Positions 54,838 to 64,000 of a stretch of DNA of 64,000 bases are shown here, one piece after another (within the stretch, counting starts at the first letter, position 1; every line of letters starts with the position of its first letter). The DNA is from Heterobilharzia americana. Lineage: Eukaryota > Platyhelminthes > Trematoda > Strigeidida > Schistosomatidae. The stretch is taken from NCBI GenBank assembly GCA_944470555.2, contig OX104130.1, forward strand, positions 74,529,160-74,593,159. The letters run 5' to 3'. The notes under the pieces were generated by a model. It was not told the origin of the DNA. It saw nothing but the letters and a program-made list of their open reading frames with translations, and made no database searches. The position numbers were made by a program, and so were the translations under genes.

Positions 54838-55772
54838 CATATTATTATCTTTTCCTTTGACTTCCTAGTGGAACATAGGACTTCAGCAGCACGCCTCCAC
54901 TGCACTCTCTTCTCTGTAGTCTTTTGGGCCTGACACCACCACTGGCCACAATCTTTCATTTCTTTTTCACATGATCTCCATGTCACCCTCGGCCCAGACG
55001 CCAGCTCGTGGTTTCCCATTTGGCTTCCACTCGAGGGCCTTGCGCATGATGTCCCCAGTCGGCCTTCTCAATGTATGCCCAATCCAATCCATCACTTCCT
55101 TCCATTGCGTATTTGTTGAGTGATAGGTTGTTGGTTGGTTCTTTGCCAGCCAGCCAGCTGTCCAGAGTTCCTCCTTGCTTATTCTTATTATTCTGGCCAT
55201 CTGATCTGATCTTCAGTATCGAGTGAGTGAGCGTAGACGGCAGCTGTTGATGAATGTCTATAGTTTGTTGGAAATGCTTTTCGTGACACGCCAAGTCTCT
55301 GAATGATATAGAAGCACTGACTTGACTGAGTTGGTGTTGAAAATCCGGATCTCGTTCTTTGTGTTGAGTTGAGTCCAGTAGATCTCCACACAGGTTAATG
55401 AAGGCCTGTCTTGCTGTATTTCCGATCCTAGTTTTGACATCCTCATCTGTACCGCCACCTGTAGTTGAAACAATGCTGCCTGCCTAGATAGGTGAAAGAG
55501 ACTACTTCCTTTACGTTTCTCCAGTTGATAGTGATTAGTGTTTGTTGTTGATGCTGTTGTTCGTTGGATATCTTCACCACCGTCTTCTCTACGTTCACTT
55601 TAAGTCTCATCTTCGCTGCTTCTCTTGTCAACTTGTTAGTTTCCTCCTGTAGATCTTCGAGTTTGTGCGACGTTAGGTATAAATCGTCGGCGAAATCCAA
55701 ATCTTCTAGGGTATTTTCATCAGTCCAACGTATGCTCCTCTTCTCACTCCTCACGGTTTGTTTCATATAACA
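54838..55772 (-). pseudogene. 5'-truncated RTE copy between inverted arms
   Basis: Minus-strand pieces: VRSEKRSIRWTDENTLEDLD, FADDLYLTSHKLEDLQEETN (intact FADD box) and WIGH-type and TLRRPTGDIMRKALEWKPNG at the 3' end. The RT is cut off before block B. Confidence 0.8.
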
Positions 55773-55802
55773 ATTAAAATGACACACATATCCGTCTGTT
55801 GT

Positions 55803-56172
55803 ATTCCATTGTACTTATAAAATTACTCCGTGATTATCATGCTACTTGTGACCCTTTTTTGTCTGATATTCACAATCAAGGATAATATGAATGGTAACAC
55901 ATACATATACACACACACACATCAGGAGACGTACAATCTCACACTGAAGGATTAGTAATCATATTTTAAAAAGACAATGACTATACGAAGAGGATTGGAC
56001 AAGGAGACTAATTACACGTTTTTTCGATTCATTTATATATGTCCTTGACCTTTTAATTTGGATTATTTGTCTGAAGAAGCTGGGACTAGTCTTCTATACG
56101 AAACATTGGAACTATTTGATTTCAAACTCGCTGTGACTTACACAAATGCAAAATATATCTAATGTCAACGCC
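55803..56172 (-). repeat. Right arm of the ~390-bp inverted repeat
   Basis: TCCATTGTACTTATAAAATT to GACTTACACAAATGCAAAAT is the reverse complement of 54075-54465, with a different microsatellite length (ACACACACAC run at 55910-55920) and a few substitutions. Confidence 0.85.
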
Positions 56173-56773
56173 TAATATCTGCCATAGTATTCGGTCAAAT
56201 CATACTTCATATAAGTTAAGTAGCAACTGAAGAAACGGCATTATGGTTGTATAATACTATAGAAGGAAGTTAATGAATGAATACATTTTGAGAAATTGAA
56301 ATGACAGGCGTATGAAGAAGGTAATCAAAATCAAAATAATATAGAATAGTTCAGCCAACGTCTTATAGCCGATTACGTATCTGCATATCTTTGAAGTACA
56401 TCAGTTAACTGTTATGCCATGACGTAACAAATGTATGGTTCTATAACCCTTTTTGAGTGTTTGCTACGCTGCATAATATCTTCCTTGTAGCCACACAGAG
56501 AAGCCGATAATTCCTGAATAAATTCGGACCTGTTTAAAAATTTCCAGACAGTCACATGATTATGCTTAAAAACAATGGTTACAGGATGCCTTGGTAACAA
56601 ACAACCCCATTGAATCCCTTGTTTAAAGTTGACTCAACATTAAACTTTCTGTCATTTTCTCGCTTTTTATTTCATAGAAAGGTTGAGCAATAAGGCTGTT
56701 GAAATTATGCAGATGTTCGATGTAATATTTATCACTATCAAAGCATAGCAATAATCTAGTATTAATATTGGTA

Positions 56774-57602
56774 CTATTATTATTATTTGTCCCCTGGGTT
56801 CCTAATGGAACATAGGGCTTCAGTAGCACGTCTCCAATGCTCTCTGTTCTCTGAAATCTTTTGAACCTGGCTTCACGACAGCCCAGAAGCTCTCATCTCC
56901 TCCACGTCACTCTCGGACGTCCAACTCGTCGCTTCCCATGGGGATTCCACTCGAGCGATTGGCCTGACGCTTGATGTCCCCAGTCGACCTTCTCAATGTA
57001 TGCCCAATACAATACATCTCCACTCCCTTCCACTACATATTTGTTGAGTGATAGGTTGTTGGTTGGTTCGTTGTCAGGCCAGAGTTCCTTGTTGCTTATT
57101 CTTTCTGGCCATCTGATCTTCAGTAACGAGTGAGCGTATGCAGTTGTTGGTGAATGTCTGTAGTTTGTTGGAAATGCCTTTCGTGACGCGCCAAGTCTCT
57201 GAACCATACAGAAGCACTGACTTGACTGAATTGGTGTTGAAAATCCGGATGTTGTTCATGCTTTATGCTGAGTGCAGAAGATCTTCACACTGGTTTTAGG
57301 TTAATGAACGCCTGTCTTGTTGTCTTTCTGATCCTGACTTTGACATCCTCTTCTGTGCCTGTGTCGCCTGTAGTTGAAACAGTGCTTCCTAGATAGGTGA
57401 AAGAGGCTACTTCCCTTAGGTTTCTCCCATTGATGGTGATTGGAGTTTGTTGTTGTTGTTGGTTGGGTATCTTCATCACCTCTATCTTCTCTATATTCAC
57501 TTGAAATTCCGTCTTCTCTGCCTCTTCTGTCAACTTGTTAGTTTTCGCCTTTAGATCTTCAAGTTTATGTGACATCAGACACAAGTCATCGGCGAAATAC
57601 AG
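56774..57602 (-). mobile_element. 5'-truncated RTE copy (~829 bp)
   Basis: An 11-bp target duplication TAATATTGGTA (56763-56773 and 57603-57613) flanks it. The 5' end stops at CGGCGAAAT, within a few bases of the break point of the copy at 46549. The minus-strand frame MCLMSHKLEDLKAKTNKLTE is followed by INGRNLREVASFTYLGSTVS, open for 99 codons. Confidence 0.88.
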
Positions 57603-57659
57603 TAATATTGGTAATTACATCATTTTATGTGAAGTTTATGAGTCAACAGTTGTTTATTC

Positions 57660-57830
57660 AACTTCAGGGCTATGGGTTAGTGCTTACTCAACGCCTGGGC
57701 TCAATCTTTTACGGCGTTGTGGGTTCATACTACTGAGGAGTCCCAAGCCAAGATGAAACAACTGTCCAGTACTCCTAAGTTTTCAGTTCCTCGTCAAGTG
57801 ATGTCAGTCTTCGATAAGAATTGTATTTGG
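57660..57830 (+). mobile_element. Hammerhead SINE fragment
   Basis: The 3' half of the Sm-alpha-type repeat: a decayed B-box region, hammerhead relic at 57730-57774, and the tail CAGTACTCCTAAG and AAGTGATGTCAGTCTTCGAT. Confidence 0.65.
57730..57774 (+). ncRNA. Degenerate hammerhead ribozyme motif
   Basis: TACTA, CTGAGGA, GTCC...AGAT, GAAACAACTG, TC, CAGTA. Both core blocks CTGAGGA and GAAA survive, but stem II has lost its pairing and the inner pair of stem I is broken. Confidence 0.6.
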
Positions 57831-57868
57831 CAAAATAAAATGCAAAACAACAATATAGAATAACTTGC

Positions 57869-58097
57869 CTGAACAATTTTGTCAACTGCAGCTTTTGGTA
57901 CACAACGTTTTGAATCATTTTGTTTAAGGAGATCAGATTTATTCTCCAAAATTAAAATCACTGTATTTTCATCCGTTTCCTCAGTGACAGATTGAAGCCA
58001 TGATCGAACAGCTAAAAAGCTTGCTTCATTAGTTGCATCAAAAACAATGATTACACCATCTGATTTACGATAATATTGGCGGGTAATACTTCGAAAT
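57869..58097 (-). CDS. Rab-type GTPase, core exon (switch II to G4)
   Basis: A 229-nt minus-strand exon with acceptor TTTTTCTAG. It encodes FRSITRQYYRKSDGVIIVFD, ATNEASFLAVRSWLQSVTEE and TDENTVILILENKSDLLKQN, ending KRCVPKAAVDKIVQ. FRSI..YYR.SDG is the Rab switch II and helix that normally follows WDTAGQER. NKSD is the G4 box for guanine recognition. The KRCVP wording recalls EF-hand Rabs such as RASEF, but this is tentative. The donor is CAG followed by GCAAGT, a GC-AG intron. The protein would be a membrane-traffic switch. Confidence 0.9.
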
Positions 58098-58329
58098 CTA
58101 GAAAAATAATTAAAGTGAATTAGTGGACACTAAACAGTTGTCATTCTCATCTTGAGCTTCATTTCTTCTCTACTATCTCAATGCTTAAACTCAAAGTAGT
58201 AGAGAATATTTTTGAGATAAAGAGCTCTTCATACTGTGACTATATGTGACCAAGAAAAGGAGGATAACATATTAACCTGGGTATATTCCAGAGAGTTACT
58301 GTATTTGTTATCAGGTTGACTGTTTAAGA

Positions 58330-58560
58330 TAGATATGGTTTGGCAGACAGACTGATGATTGAATATGAAATAAAAATTTGAGCCGCGGCAATGTTTAATT
58401 TAGCGACCTCCTGGTCATCGGCCCAGGGTTCTGTCAACAGAGCTACGGTACCCAAATGTCGACTAGATCTTACTTTCACTTCAATCGCTATGGGTTCTGC
58501 TTGATGAGTTACTGTCCAGTCATCGTATTCACATTGGCTGCCCAGGTAGGTCCTCACATC
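58330..58560 (-). repeat. tRNA-like SINE, minus strand
   Basis: Minus strand: GGTACCGTAGCTCTGTTGAC, then GGGCCGATGACCAGGAGGTC in anticodon-arm position, and a decayed B box. Its tail TTTATTTCATATTCAATCATC is the family tail. Confidence 0.6.
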
Positions 58561-58572
58561 ATATCAATGTTT

Positions 58573-59275
58573 TTTTATTATCAGTCCCTTGGGTCCCTAG
58601 TGGAACATAGGAATTCAGTAACGCGTTGCCATTTCACTCTCTTCTCTACAGTCTTTTCAACCTGGCTCCATCACTGCCCACAAACTTTCATTTCTTCCTC
58701 ACACATCATCTCCTCCATATCATTCTCCACTCATACGCCCAACTCGTGGTTTCCCCTTTGGATCCCACTCGAGGGCCTGGCGTGGCCCGTGATGTCGCCA
58801 AACCGTCTTCTCAGTGTATGTCCAACCCATCTTCACTTCCTTCTGCATATTTATCGAACGATGGGTTGTTGGTTGGTTGGTTGGTTGCCAGCCAGCCAGC
58901 TATCCAGAGTTCCTTGTTGCTTGTTCTTATTATTCTGGCCATCTATCTGATCTTCACTATCGAGTGAGTGAGCGTAGACGGCAGCTGTTGATGAATGTCT
59001 GTAGTTTGTTGGAAATGCTTTTCGTGTTGGGCCGAGTCTCTGAACCATCACACAGAAGCACTGACTCACTTGACTGAGATAAGTGTTTAGAATCTGGATC
59101 CCGTTCAGTCTTTATGCTGAGTTGAGTGCAGTGGAGTGCAGTAGATCTCCACACTGATTTCAGGTTAATGTAGGGCTGTCTTGCTGTGATTCCGATCCTG
59201 GCTTTGACATCATCTGTGCCACCGCTTGTATTTCAAATGATGCTGCTTTGTCTAGGAAGGTGAAAGAGACTACTT
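58573..59275 (-). pseudogene. 5'-truncated RTE copy
   Basis: Minus-strand frame MVQRLGPTRKAFPTNYRHSS, AAVYAHSLDSEDQIDGQNNK, and the 3' end TCAGTCCCTTGGGTCCCTAG on the plus strand. The 5' end is near the codons equivalent to LKEVVSF. Confidence 0.8.
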
Positions 59276-59599
59276 CGTTTCATATAATGACTTAGACTAA
59301 CTTTTGGCGGTTACACACGGGATCAAAAAAATGAAAGGTTAACGTATATTCACAACTTGGAGAAGATCAATGAGTGATACATGCACGGTAATAAAGTCGT
59401 GTTGGTGTAGATCTTCTGGAGAATAAAACGATAAGCTTTCTCATTTATGGTTTTAAATAGCCGATTTCCCCAACAACTGTTGAATGCCGTTATCTGGAAA
59501 AGATATTGATTGCACAGTAGGGATCTGTAATCCAAAAAAACTCGTTTAATTCACTGTTAATAGAGAACATCAGTCCGATGTTTTCTTGTGATTTGTTTC

Positions 59600-59890
59600 T
59601 AGATGTAATTCCCGAAGTTATATGAGTTGTTATCTAAGAGGTCATTTGGGTTGAGAATGAGAAGTGGATACTCTTCGGTAACATTGGATGATGGCAGTGC
59701 TACATTACAAGTTGGCAGAAGTTGGAAAACATGGACCTTAATATTTTCTGACCTGGCAGCTGACTGATAATATGCTCGTCGTCATTGCTAACTCTCCTAG
59801 GTTCACAACCACGTTCATTCATAGGGGCGTAATGTTTATGAGTCCGGAAACAGGACGACACAACTATTCAGTGCATCCAGAATTGCAGCA
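59600..59890 (+). mobile_element. Hammerhead SINE, decayed
   Basis: GAGAATGAGAAGTGGATACTC, GTAACATTGGATGATGGCAG, AGAAGTTGGAAAACATGGACC, and a hammerhead relic at 59836-59882, in the family order. The tRNA-like part is barely recognisable. Confidence 0.55.
59836..59882 (+). ncRNA. Degenerate hammerhead ribozyme motif
   Basis: TTATGA (from CTGATGA), GTCC, seven-base loop, GGAC, GACA (from GAAA), CAACTA, TTC, AGTGC. Stem II GTCC/GGAC is perfectly kept, but both core blocks are damaged. Confidence 0.5.
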
Positions 59891-60054
59891 GTTATGTGGC
59901 TGATGTCGAAGCATGATCGAAACCCTTTGATTCATTCTTATTCATTGTATGCCAAGTAGTGGAAACTCCATTGAACTGGTTGTTTTAAGTATTGTTTAGC
60001 AGTCAATCTTATGGGCTTCCGTTTCATTCTTTAATTATTGTTCTACCGATCATT

Positions 60055-60205
60055 ATATTCAGCAGCAGCAAGCACCCATTATGCCATCCGGAGTCGAACC
60101 CAGGACCTTCAGCTTTCATGGCGAACATGTTACCCTTGTGCCACTGCATAGGAATCAGTAGGACTACAATTTTCCACTTGTGTGAATTCGCGATATAGAG
60201 CGACA
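60055..60205 (-). repeat. tRNA-like SINE head, minus strand
   Basis: Minus strand: GCAGTGGCACAAGGGTAACATG (A-box region), then CCTGGGTTCGACTCCGG (perfect B box) and a body with the ATATCGC phrase of the hammerhead SINE family upstream (TGTCGCTCTATATCGC). Confidence 0.6.
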
Positions 60206-60224
60206 TCCAACCAATATTATTGTT

Positions 60225-60350
60225 CAGTGTTTGTCCTCAGGTCCCTGGTGGGGTCACGGCTACGCGCTCCTCAGGAGTCCTATGCTAAGACGAAAGAGCT
60301 GTTCAGTGCTCCCAAGCTTTCAGTGGTTTTTTAACTGATGTGTATCCATG
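60225..60350 (+). mobile_element. Hammerhead SINE, 3' half
   Basis: CCCTGGTGGGGTCACGGCTAC, hammerhead relic 60253-60300, and the tail CAGTGCTCCCAAGCTTTCAG. It abuts the inverted tRNA-like head at 60055-60205. Confidence 0.6.
60253..60300 (+). ncRNA. Degenerate hammerhead ribozyme motif
   Basis: GCGCTC, CTCAGGA? (CTCAGGA replaces CTGAGGA), GTCC...AGAC, GAAAGAGCTG, TTC, AGTGC. GAAA and the stem III GAGCTG region are kept; G5 of the core is lost. Confidence 0.55.
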
Positions 60351-60639
60351 TTGTGTACCAACTGATTCCTGACTGTGTCGTAATCACCCTATTCACATGT
60401 CTAAACTTTTGAGTTGAAAGGTGAAAAAGGAAGTTAGATAATTCGTCTTGTTTCTTGCTCATATAGTCGGTCATTATAGTGGGAATCTTAAGCAAAGAAG
60501 CGATTTCCACGAAGTCACGAAACGTCAGAAATTCATCTTTCTACCTCACTGGGATTTTACAAATATGTTTTCATGTAAAATACATTTATCAAATGCTCAA
60601 CTTATTCAACGCAGGCAGGTCATATTTAATCATAAAGTC

Positions 60640-60850
60640 TATGAAACTAAAGCGATAAGTTGTAATTTTCTCGGCAGTGACTGCAGGGTTGGATGCAGGA
60701 GGTGTGTTCGGTCCTGTTAGGGAGGGAGGTTTGAGTCCGAATGGGAACATCTTTAACCACTAGTATGCACGCATATCCTACTGATGAGTCCCAAACAGAA
60801 CAAAAAACTTGATGTGAACTCCACTACTAGTCACTGTCAACTCAATAACA
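60640..60850 (+). mobile_element. Hammerhead SINE (CTGATGA variant)
   Basis: Contains CTACTGATGAGTCCCAAACA at 60779, the wording of the classical Sm-alpha hammerhead, but the second core block is AAAAAAC instead of GAAAC. The upstream B-box-like GTTTGAGTCCG supports a Pol III SINE. Confidence 0.6.
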
Positions 60851-61149
60851 TCATAATCAGCCTTCAGGCAATATCAAGGCACATGCATAACAGCCTTTAT
60901 GTCAACAGAGACCGATCAATTTGATCTAGTATAACAATGGTGAATTACAAGCACCAATAAAATTAAGCAGAGCGTAAAATACCTATTTGATTTCTTGTTC
61001 CTTTCATCCTACTGGTTTTGTGCATGACCTGTCGAAGCCAGAAGCTGGTTTTCAATCAAAGTAAAACTATAAAACGAATCATTTTATAATGGAATGTAAA
61101 AGGCTGACATGACGTCGTGGGTCGACAAACCGTTGTCAACACTGAAATA

Positions 61150-62690
61150 TATGATAATGAATCCATCCATCCGTCCAGATCAACCTAGGATCAGGTATTA
61201 CCGGGTAACGATCCGAGTTACCACACCTCATATCACTACATCAAGTAAAAAGGTAGTGAGGTGGAAGATGAAGATAAGAAAATTCAGTCGAAAGAAATAT
61301 TAAGTACGAAAAGACAAAAAGGAAGAGTGAGAAAATGGTGAGATTCGGTATAGCGTCGTTAAGATGAGAATAATGTGTGTGTGTATATATATATACATCT
61401 GCACCACTGACATCGGTTGCGAGCCATATCATCACCTAGAGTCAGTCTGCAACCACTGCTTCCTCTTGTCCCGAGGACCCCAACCACCTAGTCTGCATCA
61501 CCCCACATGGCTGAAACCAACAGTCAAAGACTTCATACATTGGTGGCATGTTTCAGTGTGGCCACCTTGTGCCTTTTTCCAGCCCGAACCTACTTCAGCC
61601 AACATTGTGTGACGAGGCAATCGGCGACTAGGCATATGTAATATGTGTGCCAACCATCTCAGTCGATGAAGGTTAATAGCCTCGTCAACTGATTTACCTC
61701 TACTCTCTAGAACTCTACAAGTGTGTAGACGTCTGTGTTACTCACCTGGTGACACGATGGAATACGGCGTATACTGCGAAGACAGGCAACAGTGGTGAAA
61801 TACGTGAAGCCAGCCTTTTTGATGCCTTTCACGTTCAGTGAAGATGTTTCACAGTCATAGAATAGAACAGAGTGGACTGGTGTGGAGTACACGTGACCGT
61901 TGATAGACAATTGGATATCATGGGGGTACCATAGGGGGTGTAAGTTGGCGAAGGCCAGTATAGCTTTTTGTATCCGTACAGAGATTTCTCCGGCCACTGA
62001 GACACCAGAGCAGGACTGACTCCACTTCGCTTCCCAGGTAAGTGAAATGGTTGACACACTCAATCACTACATTTTCTATTGTTAGCCGTGGGACGGTTGG
62101 AGACGAATCCTGAAGCAACAATTTGCATTCAGTGGTGGTGGTGGTGGTTGTGGTGAGAAACGGATCCCAAACATTCTCAAATTGCCACTCGAAGTGTTGA
62201 GAAGACTCTGTATCTTGTCGGCGTCTTCACCTAACAGGACTGTGTCATCATGTCATCTGCATATTCTAGGTCTAACGAAAATTCTCCACCGATTAGGCCA
62301 GCGTCTGTGTAATCAGGCGACGAGTGGGAGACCTCTATAAGAATATCTATGATAAAATTGAATAAGAATGTAGAGAGTGGGTACCGTTGACGGCCAGCAC
62401 TTGATGAGCATAGCTCCCTGGACATCTCACCACAGGCTGTAACACGTCCACAAGTGTTTGAGTAGAGAGCGTTTAATTCTGTGATGTACTTACTCGGCAC
62501 GCCTTTCAGTGAGAGAGGTTTCCATAAGACTTCTGGATCAATGGAGTCGAATGCCTCCTTCAGGTCGAGAAATACAGCCAGTGTCGGGTGCCGATAAGCG
62601 TGTCTGTGTTCCCATACCTGGCGCAGTGTGAATACTTGGTAGATACATCCGTAGCCAGATCTAAATACCTCCAGCCTTATTCTGAAAGTT
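61150..62690 (-). pseudogene. SR2-like LINE, RT to 3' end
   Basis: Minus strand in order: MPSKYITELNALYSNTCGRV, then STFLFNFIIDILIE (RT block B end), SLDLEYADDMM (intact YADD box), MLLQDSSPTVPRLTIENVVI, ECVNHFTYLGSEV and ATVTCTPHQS-type pieces, ending near 61430 with the SR2 3' region. The RT keeps its catalytic pair but the frame is broken several times. 61150-61400 is the likely 3' flank. Confidence 0.78.
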
Positions 62691-62699
62691 CATCTTCAT

Positions 62700-63045
62700 C
62701 AACGCAAATTAACTTTGATCATTAGCGTGCTAAGAATTTTAGTAAAGTTTGCAAAATCCTAACATCAATGTGAATAACAAGTTGAATACAGTCCATATCA
62801 GGAAGTGACATCAGTTAGGAAATTATCGCAAACCAAATAACTGTTTCTTCCCGGTTAAGGACTGACTTTCGCAATAAAAAACTACGATGCTACACTCTAC
62901 CGAATCTATGCCCTTCATAATTTGTGACGCATAAGTTGTTACAGAAACTGATAAGTCAAAAAAAATTCTCTTAAACAATGCTCAGTTGAGGAATGTGAAT
63001 ATTTCTTATCCATTGTATAATCACATTGACTTGTGCAAACAATTT
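62700..63045. other. Unassigned region
   Basis: AT-rich; nothing recognised. Confidence 0.4.
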
Positions 63046-63051
63046 TCATAC

Positions 63052-63141
63052 CTGAATGTGAAGAAAGAATATTCCATTGTCAATAACTTCTTCATCAGCT
63101 TCTACAGTTATATATCCATCCTGTTTATTTACAGAATAAAT
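63052..63141 (-). CDS. Candidate exon, possibly upstream Rab exon
   Basis: A 90-nt minus-strand open exon with acceptor TTATTTACCTAG and donor GTATGA. It encodes IYSVNKQDGYITVEADEEVI and DNGIFFLHIQ. GIFFLHIQ would fit the strand that precedes DTAGQE in a Rab, but the exon for DTAGQE is not found between here and 58097. The phases need a small extra exon. It may belong to an unrelated gene or be chance. Confidence 0.3.
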
Positions 63142-63559
63142 CTAGGTAAATAACTGAGATTTTTTATCATGTCGGTGATGTTATACGGTCTAGGAAATAT
63201 CTTTAGAAAAGTTTATTTGATTTATAACGGTATTATTTATACAGTATTATTTACTTGATGACCTTCTAACCATAAATTATCATTACTCATAATCATATCA
63301 ATGTAATCACACTACTTTCAACATCTGATTTTTATAGTCCTGTCACCTCATATTATTTGTTTTGGTTGGTAGTAAAGTTTCGCATATCTCTGATATACGT
63401 GTTACGTCATTTCTACTACATGTATTGCGTGTACATTCGATGAACAAAGATTCTATAATCAGTATTTTCTCTTTCCACCTAATTATATTCGAGTGGTTTT
63501 GTTAATGGAAGCTTGGCAATCTCCAAGTGTTTTTCTAGATTTATACTGGGTGATGACTG

Positions 63560-63644
63560 AAGGTGAGATAAAAATACGGACTGGAACCAGCGACCGCCGG
63601 GTTATCGGCCCGGTGCTCTACCAGCTGAGTTACAAGGTCCACCT
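63560..63644 (-). repeat. tRNA-like SINE, split by an RTE insertion
   Basis: Minus strand: GGTGGACCTTGTAACTCAGC, GGTAGAGCACCGGGCCGATA and GGCGGTCGCTGGTTCCAGTC, the best preserved tRNA-like head in the window (A box, anticodon-arm hairpin GGGCC..., B box with one change). The remaining 5' bases are at 63984-64000. Confidence 0.75.
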
Positions 63645-63983
63645 ATTATTATTATTATTAGTCCCTTGGGTTCCTAGTGGAACATAGGGCTTCAGTAGCA
63701 CGCCTCCAGTGACCTCTGTTCTCTGAGATCTTTTGAACCTGGTTGCACGACAGCCCACAGCCTCTCATTTCCTCCTCGCATGACCTCCTCCATGTCACCT
63801 TCGGACGTCCAACTCGTCGCTTCCCATGGGGATTCCACTCGAGGGCCTGACGCGTGATGTCCTCAGTCGGCCTTCTCAGTGCATGGCCAATCCATCTCCA
63901 CTTCTTCCTGCATATTTGTTGCGTGATAGGTTCTTGGTTGGTTCGTTCCCAGAGTTCCTTGTTGCTTATTTTTTCTGGCCATC
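63645..63983 (-). mobile_element. 5'-truncated RTE copy with 13-bp target duplication
   Basis: ATTATTATTATTAGTCCCTT to TTTTTTCTGGCCATC on the plus strand is the RTE 3' end in minus orientation. ACAAGGTCCACCT at 63632-63644 and 63984-63996 is the duplicated target. About 339 bp remain. Confidence 0.9.
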
Positions 63984-64000
63984 ACAAGGTCCACCTGCTG

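Noticed and set aside
58277..58319. A 43-nt minus-strand candidate exon (NLITNTVTLWNIP plus part of Arg) just above the Rab core exon, with matching phase to FRSI.
   Set aside because: It lacks the DxxGQ motif of the Rab switch II, its start phase does not fit the exon at 63052, and its acceptor lies in the tail of a tRNA-like SINE. It is probably a chance match.

Overview
The window looks like nuclear DNA of a parasitic flatworm, most probably a blood fluke (Schistosoma); the species cannot be fixed from the sequence. The evidence is AT-rich, gene-poor DNA, 32-33 nt introns at the start of a gene, SINE-like repeats that carry Schistosoma-type hammerhead ribozymes, many RTE/SR2-type and CR1-type LINEs, Penelope-like elements with GIY-YIG endonucleases, and a CsRn1-type Gypsy element. 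Nearly all the open reading frames are TE relics. Only two host genes can be rebuilt with confidence.

Host genes. (1) A LYAR orthologue (nucleolar growth-regulating zinc-finger protein) on the + strand, 27304-40068. It has seven exons whose phases all agree and encodes about 363 residues. Four introns are 32 or 33 nt; the other two are 5.2 and 6.3 kb and full of repeats. Its C-terminal winged-helix-like domain is present twice, apparently by duplication of an exon pair. (2) The 3' half of a Rab-type small GTPase on the - strand, 50201-58097, three exons, with NKSD and SAK motifs and a CCR C-terminus; one of its introns is of the GC-AG type. Part of a membrane-protein gene lies at 160-406 (-). 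Weaker exon candidates are at 17971-18129 (-) and 63052-63141 (-).

Layout. 1-5.3 kb: membrane-protein exon, tRNA-derived SINEs, a hammerhead SINE and an SR2-like fragment. 5.4-10.6 kb: a nearly full-length RTE LINE split by a Penelope-like element that has 189-bp inverted arms and a 12-bp target duplication. 10.6-14.4 kb: mostly unassignable DNA with SINEs. 14.5-16.8 kb: two CR1-like LINE relics. 18.3-21.06 kb: an internally deleted Gypsy element (-) with almost identical 342-bp LTRs. 21.7-22.7 kb: a CR1-like LINE cut by a diverged solo LTR. 23.1-25.3 kb: a decayed Gypsy pol (+). 27.3-40.1 kb: LYAR with a Penelope-like relic, SR2 fragments and an inverted pair of hammerhead SINEs in its large introns. 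40.5-43.9 kb: a second full-length RTE copy (-). 44-64 kb: the Rab gene among seven 5'-truncated RTE copies, two large inverted repeats, a second Penelope-like relic, SINEs and an SR2 copy.

The two main genes do not form an operon or pathway. The window is best read as a TE-rich intergenic and intronic landscape, in which nesting order and target-site duplications allow a relative chronology of insertions.
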